DNA from: Symsagittifera roscoffensis
Lineage: Eukaryota; Xenacoelomorpha; Acoela; Convolutidae
NCBI RefSeq assembly: GCF_963678635.1
Contig: NC_087069.1
Span: 42,978,688 to 43,042,687, forward strand
Length of the DNA stretch: 64,000 bases
Reading direction: 5' to 3'
In this document: piece after piece, positions 57,895 to 64,000 of the stretch
Position numbering within the stretch: position 1 is the first letter of the stretch
Layout of the letters: each line of letters opens with the position of its first letter
The notes under the pieces: generated by a model
The model's database searches: none
Told to the model about the DNA's origin: nothing
Seen by the model: only the letters and a program-made list of their open reading frames with translations
Program-made: the position numbers and the translations under genes

Positions 57895-57974
57895 CGACGA
57901 GCAACGCCGGGTTAGCTATTGCCCCTTAAACCAAACGGCCATGCCTTAATATTTCGAAGGACTTGATATGAAAT
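57870..57974 (-). repeat. 105 bp inverted repeat, right arm
   Basis: Reverse complement of 54301-54405 with one mismatch (the T/A within CATATCATGTCC against CATATCAAGTCC). It overlaps the 3' end of the 234-codon ORF. Confidence 0.95.
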
Positions 57975-58057
57975 TTTTCGCGGTTCACATAAACTTGCAG
58001 AAAAAAAACTTTGTTGTTAATAAGAATGAATTGAAAAAAAAAACGAAATTATAAATT

Positions 58058-58519
58058 TTACAAAAACATCAATAAATTAATTTTGAATAACATATGTTTG
58101 GCAAATCTTATCAAATCATGATCATTAAGTTTGAAACCTATTGGAAATTTGTTTGTAATTATAACATGAGCAACATAAATACAATAAAGTCCGCATAACA
58201 CTGAATCAGCTGATTGTATTGGTTTTTTCAACAGTAGTTGATTTCCCTCGTGAATTGTACGTCGCATATTCTTGTACACGAGGGGATAATCACATAATCG
58301 TTTGCCTAGAGGATCTGCGAAGAATATTTGTCCTCCAGCTTGAGCAAAAAGCAACCAGTGGGTTCCAGGTTGATCCGATGGTGAGGCATTCATAATCATG
58401 AACGTATTATCGTTTTTCAGTACTGAAGAGCATGGCAAATCTGCCGGAAAAACACCTCTAAAGCGATGTTTCAAATGTTTACAACGGTTAATAATTTCTA
58501 CTAGTTGAAGATTATCCAT
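58058..58519 (-). CDS. Adenain-like cysteine protease
   Basis: A maturation protease that in adenoviruses and Polintons cleaves capsid and core precursors inside the particle. The 153-residue product carries the C5 triad in order: PGTHW (H54), FADPLG (D69) and SVLCGLYC (C109), with Q102 in the oxyanion position of IQSADSVLCG. The length is slightly shorter than the ~200 residues of adenovirus protease. ATG at 58519 starts 8 bases after the stop of the upstream capsid gene, and the usual acidic/basic substrate context follows. All catalytic residues are present, so it is probably active. Confidence 0.92.
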   Translation of the reverse strand: MDNLQLVEIINRCKHLKHRFRGVFPADLPCSSVLKNDNTFMIMNASPSDQPGTHWLLFAQAGGQIFFADPLGKRLCDYPLVYKNMRRTIHEGNQLLLKKPIQSADSVLCGLYCIYVAHVIITNKFPIGFKLNDHDLIRFAKHMLFKINLLMFL

Positions 58520-58526
58520 GTCTATC

Positions 58527-59843
58527 TTAGGTCATAAGAGTGTTTTTGGTAATTTTTCTATCTGAACGCACATAAACTGTTGATGCACGCTCTCCCATAA
58601 ACAATAACTCGACGTTATTACCGAGACCTGCGTCAAACTTGAGTACGAGCGAAATAGTGCAATTGGTCAATTCAGGATGAATAAAATCGTGTGAAGCCTC
58701 CTGAGTAGACGTGAGATCAAAAGCCATAATATAATGATTATCATAATTAGCGAGACTGATTCCATGACTAGTGTTTAAAACAAAATCAAGAGCCTCAAGC
58801 GTATTGTAATAAATTCTTTTATTGTCTGATGTTGAGATGGGAGTTCCGGCAATGGGTAGACCGTTTCTGTACACAATGATCTCATTCAACCCAAATTTCT
58901 GGTAATGAAAAGGGTTTGTTCTATTAGTACCCAAATATGCTTCGTTTATGCTCATTGCTACTATCATTCTTCGAACAGGTTCTTTTGCAAAAACATCCTC
59001 TTGTCGCCAGCTTTGTACTCCTGCAGTTGCGAGAAACGTTTTTGGTACTACTTCGATGTAATTGTAAATTGTCGGGTTCTTCAACAAAGTTTTTTCTATT
59101 GATGAGAGAACATAGTCAGTCACAGTCATCTTTCTGACATAGAGGTTAGCTTCGATTATTTGGACCTTGTAGTGTTTAGCTGCATCTTCAGATATGACAA
59201 CAAAATCATTAGGAGAACGTCTAAGAGACAATCTTATTGTCACACCGCTAAGTAGATGCTTGTCACACGACAAAAAGTCGCAAGCAATTTTACCAAATAG
59301 CTTCAGCTCTCTCGAGGCCGCAACGAGACCTTTACGCTCCGTAACATCATCAGCTCTCCTTCCAGCACCGTCAATGGCTGATGGATTTTCTTCATAATAA
59401 TAACCTTGACAAGCCAACCATGTTTTCTTGGCATCATTACCGTATGAAAACTCGGTCTCAATAAAGCTTTTATGGGCAAAATTAGCATTGGTAGTTGATA
59501 TTTTTTCACCATTCAGAGACAGTGTACACTCAGAAAATAATGAAGATAAAGGATTGTTAACAAAATACGGCGTATCTCTGTTTGCCGCCTCTGTAGCATG
59601 CGTTCGAAGCACGTTTCCATTGCTTCGAACAATTCGTGCAACTATTTCCAAACGAGTACGTTGAAGATCGATGAAATTATTTCTGTCGCCGAGTACTTCA
59701 AACTCTAGCATAGGACCATCAGGAGAGTAGGAAGGTCCAATTTTTTGGGTGAATGCATTTTCAAAAGTGACAAGTAAAGGCGGTTTCTCAAATAAGTCCA
59801 AGGAGCTGTGAGTTGCTTCACTCGGGATTAAATTAGAAATCAT
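58527..59843 (-). CDS. Probable double-jelly-roll major capsid protein
   Basis: The 438-residue product, with no transmembrane segment, is rich in beta-prone sequence. It starts with a conserved-looking N-terminal stretch (LEFEVLGDRNNFIDLQRTRL) and has NPLSSLFSECTLSLNGEKIS and LYVRKMTVTDYVL. It lies between the protease and the penton/core genes, the place of the hexon-like capsid gene (PY) in Polintons and adintoviruses. From memory it resembles the family annotated as 'F54H12.2-like' in metazoan Polintons; I could not search. It would form the trimeric facets of the virion. It overlaps the preceding core gene by 11 bases. A fold prediction showing two jelly rolls would confirm it. Confidence 0.7.
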   Translation of the reverse strand: MISNLIPSEATHSSLDLFEKPPLLVTFENAFTQKIGPSYSPDGPMLEFEVLGDRNNFIDLQRTRLEIVARIVRSNGNVLRTHATEAANRDTPYFVNNPLSSLFSECTLSLNGEKISTTNANFAHKSFIETEFSYGNDAKKTWLACQGYYYEENPSAIDGAGRRADDVTERKGLVAASRELKLFGKIACDFLSCDKHLLSGVTIRLSLRRSPNDFVVISEDAAKHYKVQIIEANLYVRKMTVTDYVLSSIEKTLLKNPTIYNYIEVVPKTFLATAGVQSWRQEDVFAKEPVRRMIVAMSINEAYLGTNRTNPFHYQKFGLNEIIVYRNGLPIAGTPISTSDNKRIYYNTLEALDFVLNTSHGISLANYDNHYIMAFDLTSTQEASHDFIHPELTNCTISLVLKFDAGLGNNVELLFMGERASTVYVRSDRKITKNTLMT

Positions 59844-60240
59844 TTTTAACCCTTGTAAAGAAATCGGAGCGACTTCTCTGTGCAGTTCGTTTTCTGGGAA
59901 TGACGCGTCTCGTTTTTCGTTTAAACGCCGTCGTTCTTTTCGGATGACTTTTCCGAGATCTACTTCCTCCTCCTACTTGCTTTTTGATTGTTTTTCTAAC
60001 GGTGCTTTTGAGTGCCTGCTTAGGACTTTTTCTTTTTGTTGCAACTTCTATCAGTTCTGGAGCTGCCTGAAGAAGTAGTTCTTTTCCGATTTTTTTAGCC
60101 GCGGGTATCACAAATTTTCGAGCCAGTGGAAGTGCGACTCTTCCTATTCCCAAGGCTAATGCACCGAAGCCACTGCCTCGTTGTCTATAATGCCCCGAGA
60201 AATGTGGTAGGTTTGCTTGGTTGTGGTAATATGAATCCAT
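59833..60240 (-). CDS. Basic core/minor virion protein (pVI/pX-like)
   Basis: I place the start at the ATG at 60240 (135 residues). An upstream in-frame TTG is unlikely. The N-terminus has a glycine-rich amphipathic segment (GSGFGALALGIGRVALPLAR, then GKELLLQAAPELIEVA), followed by a highly basic tail (SRSRKSHPKRTTAFKRKTRR). That combination is the pattern of small Polinton/adintovirus virion proteins compared with adenovirus VI or X, where the hydrophobic part is membrane-active or capsid-bound and the basic part binds DNA. It is packed between penton and capsid genes (5 bp gap, 11 bp overlap). Exact role uncertain. Confidence 0.65.
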   Translation of the reverse strand: MDSYYHNQANLPHFSGHYRQRGSGFGALALGIGRVALPLARKFVIPAAKKIGKELLLQAAPELIEVATKRKSPKQALKSTVRKTIKKQVGGGSRSRKSHPKRTTAFKRKTRRVIPRKRTAQRSRSDFFTRVKNDF

Positions 60241-60245
60241 TTTGA

Positions 60246-61139
60246 TCAATTGCTAAACTTTTGAAATTTCAAAGTCAGAACAACTTTTCCCCCTCCAGCG
60301 AAAGGAACAAGTCCTCCAGTTTCTGTGCGCAAGTTCACAGAAATATTGGAAATATTATTGACCAAAAGTTTTTTAAAATCCAAATTACTAAACACTTTAC
60401 GATGATTCGGTTCAATTGTACATGCGTAACCGTTTTTCACTCGACGATTTGTATCAATGACTCGTAAAAGGGGTGCTTTTGTGTCTCCGACTATTTGATA
60501 ATGAATTATGTCCAGATAAATAAACATAAGCTGAGTACCAGCGCATACATCAACGGGATAGTCAGCAATAAGATCTTGGGTAGAGAATGTGCTATGTTTC
60601 GTGCTTCCTTGTCTGTAACCTATATGATAACCAGTTCCATCTCTGACGCCTTTGAATCCAAGTAGGCTAGGAATTTGCGGGCTTGAAAAAGTTATACCTT
60701 CCCAATAATGCATCCATAAGGAAAGATGTTTGGTTATTGGATCTATTACGTAATCCAATTTCTCTAATTCTGTCTTTCGACGAATCTCGTCCAGTATTTG
60801 ATCAATGCTCGTATATTCTCCTTTTGTTATTTTTGCTGTTTCTCCAAGGTAAGGTCTGGAGATCTTGTCTTTCTCAACTTTCATGCTTGCTATAACCCGA
60901 TCTTTTTTGTAGTACACAATGTTGTTGTCAGTTACGTTGTTTATCTGAGTAGGGAAGGTAATTTCTGTAACTGCTACTCTCCATTCACCTTGCAAATTTA
61001 TTTCTTCACTCAGGAGATTTTTGAAGTTGGCCAGAGTGTTATCTTTAAAAACGTTCATTGATGCAGATGAAACTAGGGTAATTGTGAAGGAAGGGGGAAC
61101 ATTATGGGTGAAAAGGCTGTTGGAAGTGCCCTCAGTCAT
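60246..61139 (-). CDS. Penton-like minor capsid protein (PX-type)
   Basis: A 297-residue, beta-rich protein. The N-terminal part has FTITLVSSASMNVFKDNTLA, FKNLLSEEINLQGEWRVAVT and EITFPTQI, the characteristic opening of Polinton PX/penton proteins (F..L..xI.LxGxWxVxLxEI). It ends with FAGGGKVVLTLKF, the usual terminal strand. The single jelly-roll homopentamer would occupy the vertices. ATG at 61139 overlaps the end of the integrase by 8 bases, and the stop is 5 bases before the core-protein ATG. No damage seen. Confidence 0.82.
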   Translation of the reverse strand: MTEGTSNSLFTHNVPPSFTITLVSSASMNVFKDNTLANFKNLLSEEINLQGEWRVAVTEITFPTQINNVTDNNIVYYKKDRVIASMKVEKDKISRPYLGETAKITKGEYTSIDQILDEIRRKTELEKLDYVIDPITKHLSLWMHYWEGITFSSPQIPSLLGFKGVRDGTGYHIGYRQGSTKHSTFSTQDLIADYPVDVCAGTQLMFIYLDIIHYQIVGDTKAPLLRVIDTNRRVKNGYACTIEPNHRKVFSNLDFKKLLVNNISNISVNLRTETGGLVPFAGGGKVVLTLKFQKFSN

Positions 61140-62352
61140 GATTGTCCTTCTCCAGAACGCGAATTAGTTCAGACTCGTAAAATTTTCCCTCAATCGGTTC
61201 TCTGTTAGAATCAATCAAATTGTATGTTGGGGGATTTCGTGTTGGTATGTCAAAAACTTCAAACACTTCATCGGTGAACGATTGTTTGTAACCCTTGCGA
61301 AAACGTATGTCTACTTTGGCAAGTCTAACATAATCACCAACATAAAGCTTTGGACGTCGAACTAACTTCAAAGACTGTTCTGCTCTTAATGAAATCAGGC
61401 GAGGAACATCTTTTTTAGTTACTTTATTTGGTGCAAGATTTGTGACACGATTTGTTCTCGAATTAATTGCATTGACAAAATCTTGCAATTTGTCAATGTA
61501 TGAGTAAGTCCATTTATCCTCCAAGTACTTATAAATAAAATTTTTCAAGGAACGGATATTTCTCTCAGCGAATGCGGACTTTTTCTCGCTCTCTGTGCTA
61601 TATGTGTTTATGCCTTTCTTTTTACATAATGCTTCGAAGGACCCTTTAAACTCTGTGCCCTTGTCCACCCATACTTTTTCCGGTTGTTTTGTCGTTATCA
61701 TTAGTTTGAACGCTTCTGCTGTTGTAGTAGCATACTTTGGTTTCAAGGGTTGCACTCTGACATAGCGGGACATGCAGTCAACTGCAACAAGCAGATACTT
61801 AACATCATGGTTGTACTGGGCAAGTTTATCTACAAAGGCCAGATCTAATGACCAGATTTCGTCGATATCGTAAACTATGACCTTGAGTCGCGGCGTTTTT
61901 CGGATCACAGTTCGATATTTTGTGTAAGCAGGTTCAGTATGAAGGAAATGTTTAACTTTCTTTCGCGACAAATTGCTTGCTTTTATCAAGTTGTTCACGC
62001 TACCAAATAACGCGGGACCTTTGTCACTGTATTTAGTTTTCAACAATTTTTCTTCAATCTTGGTAATTTTCCCATTGTTTTGTTTGCGCCTTCGTCTTTT
62101 CTGACGTTGGAGAATCTGAATCGTTATGGGGCGTTCCGTATGAGTCAGAGCCTTCTTCTGACTCTTTTTCACGTTTTTGGTTTCGGGTTTTTCTATTACC
62201 GCTGAGACTTTTTCGTTTGTGCTTTTTACTTCTCTTAAGGTTTGCACTACTTTTTTCCTGCCAAGTGGGCGATGTTGAGCGGGTTCTTGAGGGTCCGGGT
62301 TCTCGTTTCTCTTGAGCGTTAAAAGACGCTGACTGAACCGCGTGTTTGGCAT
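61132..62352 (-). CDS. Retroviral-type (rve) integrase
   Basis: Inserts the element into host DNA. The 406-residue product has a lysine-rich N-terminal extension (1-~105), a helical domain, and the RNase H-fold core with DDE residues D170 (EIWSLDLA), D230 (VWVDKGTEF) and E263 (SAFAERNIRSLK). A C-terminal SH3-like part ends FYESELIRVLE, typical of Polinton integrases. The only in-frame Met before the core is M1 at 62352, so the first ~99 codons must overlap the end of the 286-codon gene in another frame unless splicing or a non-AUG start is used. It overlaps the penton gene by 8 bases. Confidence 0.93.
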   Translation of the reverse strand: MPNTRFSQRLLTLKRNENPDPQEPAQHRPLGRKKVVQTLREVKSTNEKVSAVIEKPETKNVKKSQKKALTHTERPITIQILQRQKRRRRKQNNGKITKIEEKLLKTKYSDKGPALFGSVNNLIKASNLSRKKVKHFLHTEPAYTKYRTVIRKTPRLKVIVYDIDEIWSLDLAFVDKLAQYNHDVKYLLVAVDCMSRYVRVQPLKPKYATTTAEAFKLMITTKQPEKVWVDKGTEFKGSFEALCKKKGINTYSTESEKKSAFAERNIRSLKNFIYKYLEDKWTYSYIDKLQDFVNAINSRTNRVTNLAPNKVTKKDVPRLISLRAEQSLKLVRRPKLYVGDYVRLAKVDIRFRKGYKQSFTDEVFEVFDIPTRNPPTYNLIDSNREPIEGKFYESELIRVLEKDNHD

Positions 62353-62914
62353 TTCGATTTATTACCAGGTTTTCATTCAAGTTGAGAGCAGTTAAAACGT
62401 TAATGAACGCCGGATTGTGTAATTTTTTCGTTGGTTGTTGTATGTCGTATAAAAAAATTGTAGCTTTAAGTCCTGTTGGTACTTTATCTACATATATCAC
62501 CTCATTGTCACGGTTTATGGTTACTCTTTCTGAATTTTCTATCTTTTCAAGTACGGTTTTTGCTTTAACAAATTTTTTGTCTTCTAAAACTTGTAACTGT
62601 CCTAAAATGCTTTCGGTCTGTCTATTGTGTTTCTCTTCTAGTATTTCGTCTTTAACACGTTCGACCGGTACTTCTTCATCGTCCGTTAACAGTTTAAGCT
62701 GTTCTTGTTGGGGCTCAACATTATCCGTAAATGTTTCCTTCGTTGCAGTAGTCTTACTAGTTTGTGGAGGTAATTGGGGTCTAAGCCGGTTAAGATAGGA
62801 CAGTTGAGCATTTTTAAGTTTAATATTATTATCATGAAGAACACGTGCAGCATGTGGCTGCTCTTTAACATATAAGTGTTTCGGAATTAGAATGAATTCT
62901 TCAGCAGTCATCAT
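62054..62914 (-). CDS. 286 aa Polinton protein of unknown function
   Basis: ATG at 62914 overlaps the stop of the upstream gene (TAATG). The N-terminal third starts AEEFILIPKHLYVKEQPHAA, then comes an acidic helical middle, then a conserved-looking block VIYVDKVPTGLKATIFLYDI with NPAFINVLTALNL. The C-terminal ~90 residues are K/R/S-rich low complexity ending with an acidic ESEEGSDS stretch. The 'F-[IV]-LIPK ... GLK ... NPAF-L' layout recalls an unassigned gene found beside integrase in other Polintons; this is from memory. The C-terminal 99 codons also encode, in another frame, the integrase N-terminus. Confidence 0.7.
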   Translation of the reverse strand: MMTAEEFILIPKHLYVKEQPHAARVLHDNNIKLKNAQLSYLNRLRPQLPPQTSKTTATKETFTDNVEPQQEQLKLLTDDEEVPVERVKDEILEEKHNRQTESILGQLQVLEDKKFVKAKTVLEKIENSERVTINRDNEVIYVDKVPTGLKATIFLYDIQQPTKKLHNPAFINVLTALNLNENLVINRNAKHAVQSASFNAQEKREPGPSRTRSTSPTWQEKSSANLKRSKKHKRKSLSGNRKTRNQKREKESEEGSDSYGTPHNDSDSPTSEKTKAQTKQWENYQD

Positions 62915-63219
62915 TAATTTGTGAGGTACTTATAACAAAAATAAAGTATTTGTCGAACTAAATGGAAGCCTTCTTTACTTAAAATAATCGCACGTTTTTT
63001 GACAGCACTGGTTTTTGGAGTTATTAAATATTTGTATGCTGTCTCGAATCGTTCGATGTTTGCGATTTTAACGGGTACGTTTCCATTGACTACATTGAGC
63101 AAACATTCACAAATAAGTGTTATGATCTCACGATTTGAAGTTTTTCTAATTAATCTTCTTAGCTGGTCAGGTTTCAGTTGTACCATATGCCGCAGAATAG
63201 ATAAGTTTTTCTTTTTCAT
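62914..63219 (-). CDS. 101 aa helical Polinton protein
   Basis: ATG at 63219 lies within the 3' end of the ATPase gene (overlap ~53 bases). The small, all-helical-looking, basic protein has LKPDQLRRLIRKTSNREIIT, LICECLLNVVNGNVPV and KKRAIILSKEGFHLVRQIL. The 'E-x3-NVxxGNVP' block is one I recall from a short protein repeatedly encoded next to the ATPase in metazoan Polintons/adintoviruses. Function unknown. Stop and the next start share a base (TAATG), which suggests coupled or leaky translation from one mRNA. Confidence 0.65.
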   Translation of the reverse strand: MKKKNLSILRHMVQLKPDQLRRLIRKTSNREIITLICECLLNVVNGNVPVKIANIERFETAYKYLITPKTSAVKKRAIILSKEGFHLVRQILYFCYKYLTN

Positions 63220-63940
63220 TTGTGATTGGAGTAGTTTCTGCTTCAGATAAGGGTAAATAAAAAACTGTTGGCCCAGGTGGTGTGATATTTGAACAATATC
63301 TCAAACAATCTGATGTACGGGGGTCCAAGTCGATTAGAAGATGTCCAAAAGAGTCTCTGGTAGCTAATTCGTAACAGTTTCTCAAAAATTTTGATACATT
63401 CAATTGTCTTCCTAATAGATCTAGTTGCTGAACGTCGCGAGGCGATTTGAACAGAATGATGTGTGAAGTGTTCAAATCAATCGTACGCGACCATCGACTT
63501 TGTTGAAACAAGTTATGCTTAACATATATTACATCTATCCCTCTATGTCTACCCGCTGTCGCTAACCTAACAAATTCCTTGTCATTATAGATGTCTTCAC
63601 ATGAATCATCGAAAACTAGAAGAACATTTTCTAATTTTCTCACAGATTCGAATCCGTCGAATTTCATGAACTCCACATTCACTTCGCGAGAAGACACTTT
63701 TTCTGAGAATGCAGGTTGCATCTCTTTGTAAAGATATAGAACGGTTCCAAATTTAGGGTAAAAAGTATTTCCCATCAGAAGTTTCAAAATTAACTCAGTT
63801 TTCCCGGATCCTGAAGGTCCCTTTATCGCCATAAAAATTCTTGTCGAAGTATCAATCACTTTATTCATATTCTTGGGTTTGGTAGTACGTAACCAACCAA
63901 GCCTGATAAAATCGAGAACCAAACTGACGTTTCTTCGCAA
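63167..63940 (-). CDS. A32-like (HerA/FtsK) genome-packaging ATPase
   Basis: Pumps the genome into the capsid. Counting from the first ATG at 63868 (234 residues): Walker A GPSGSGKT at 17-24, Walker B LLVFDD at 83-88, a conserved RHRGIDVIYVKHNLFQQSR block and NTSHIILFKSPRD, the polar sensor region of Polinton ATPases. The frame stays open 24 codons upstream (to a TAA at 63949-63947), and that stretch (LGWLRTTKPKNM) also looks conserved, so translation may begin at a non-AUG codon or in an upstream exon: TTTCTTTCACTAAATTAAG at 63959-63941 could be an acceptor. It overlaps the 101-codon gene at its 3' end. Confidence 0.9.
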   Translation of the reverse strand: MRRNVSLVLDFIRLGWLRTTKPKNMNKVIDTSTRIFMAIKGPSGSGKTELILKLLMGNTFYPKFGTVLYLYKEMQPAFSEKVSSREVNVEFMKFDGFESVRKLENVLLVFDDSCEDIYNDKEFVRLATAGRHRGIDVIYVKHNLFQQSRWSRTIDLNTSHIILFKSPRDVQQLDLLGRQLNVSKFLRNCYELATRDSFGHLLIDLDPRTSDCLRYCSNITPPGPTVFYLPLSEAETTPITNEKEKLIYSAAYGTTET

Positions 63941-64000
63941 CTTAATTTAGTGAAAGAAAGTTTGAGAATGCAGAAAGTTAGTAAAATTAGAATTACTACC

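Larger units (their letters stand above)
54301..57974. mobile_element. 3.67 kb segment bounded by the inverted repeat
   Basis: The arms enclose a minus-strand ORF (55522-56166) and two plus-strand ORFs (56793-57152, 57190-57894) oriented against the virion genes. It may be a nested DNA element with 105 bp terminal repeats, or an invertible cassette. No obvious target-site duplication flanks it. Its insertion point is the boundary between the PolB and protease genes. Confidence 0.5.
49018..64000 (-). mobile_element. Maverick/Polinton (adintovirus-like), right end outside window
   Basis: Hallmark genes all on one strand: protein-primed PolB, rve integrase, A32-type packaging ATPase, adenain-like protease, penton-like minor capsid protein and a probable double-jelly-roll major capsid protein. 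The genes are tightly packed and uninterrupted, so the copy looks recent and perhaps competent, apart from a stop in a PC4-like cargo ORF. Such elements integrate with long terminal inverted repeats and a short target duplication; neither terminus can be defined here. Confidence 0.92.

Noticed and set aside
54301-57974. An integrated ambisense densovirus with terminal repeats
   Set aside because: ORFs point outward instead of inward, there is no NS1 helicase or capsid gene, and the HxH motif alone is too weak.

Overview
This is AT-rich invertebrate nuclear DNA, most likely from an arthropod or a related metazoan. Evidence for that is spliceosomal introns with GT...AG borders, long repeat-filled introns, a degenerate Ty3/Gypsy retrotransposon, many fold-back (MITE-like) repeats, a tRNA-derived sequence and a large Maverick/Polinton. 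There is no bacterial operon signature. The species cannot be named from the sequence.

Layout. 1-1490: a compact, frameshifted cluster of unrecognised coding remnants on the minus strand. 3.4-4.4 kb: a tRNA-Arg-like gene beside GAGCGGTTT palindromic arrays. 6.6-9.7 kb: about four diverged ~0.75 kb tandem units. 11.1-30.1 kb: a split host gene on the plus strand (signal-peptide exon, then I29 cathepsin-propeptide-like exons) whose exons join in consistent phase across long introns. Intron 1 contains a young 3.7 kb tandem duplication (13231-16930 and 16931-20617). 31.9-41.0 kb: a decayed Ty3/Gypsy element on the minus strand with ~190 bp LTRs and an internal duplication of its RNase H-integrase part. 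41-49 kb: repeats, an inverted TCGAGCAC array, a 200 bp assembly gap and several fold-back elements.

49.0-64.0 kb (running off the right edge): a Maverick/Polinton (adintovirus-like) endogenous virus/transposon, almost entirely on the minus strand. In transcription order it has a packaging ATPase, a 101 aa protein, a 286 aa protein, a retroviral-type integrase, a penton-like minor capsid protein, a basic core-like protein, the probable double-jelly-roll major capsid protein, an adenain-type protease, an unknown NLS protein and a protein-primed family B DNA polymerase. Reading the splice signals shows that the polymerase is one ~1376-codon gene in three exons with 121 and 329 bp introns; what looks like a separate small gene at 49018-49521 is its C-terminus. 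The module makes biological sense: integrase and polymerase for insertion and replication; ATPase, protease, penton and capsid proteins for virion assembly.

The most unusual feature is inside the Polinton. A 3.67 kb segment (54301-57974) is bounded by a 105 bp inverted repeat with a single mismatch. It carries two plus-strand ORFs opposite to the virion genes: a PC4-like ORF interrupted by one in-frame stop, and a 234-codon ORF with an HxH motif whose last codons lie inside the repeat. This may be a nested element or an invertible cargo cassette.
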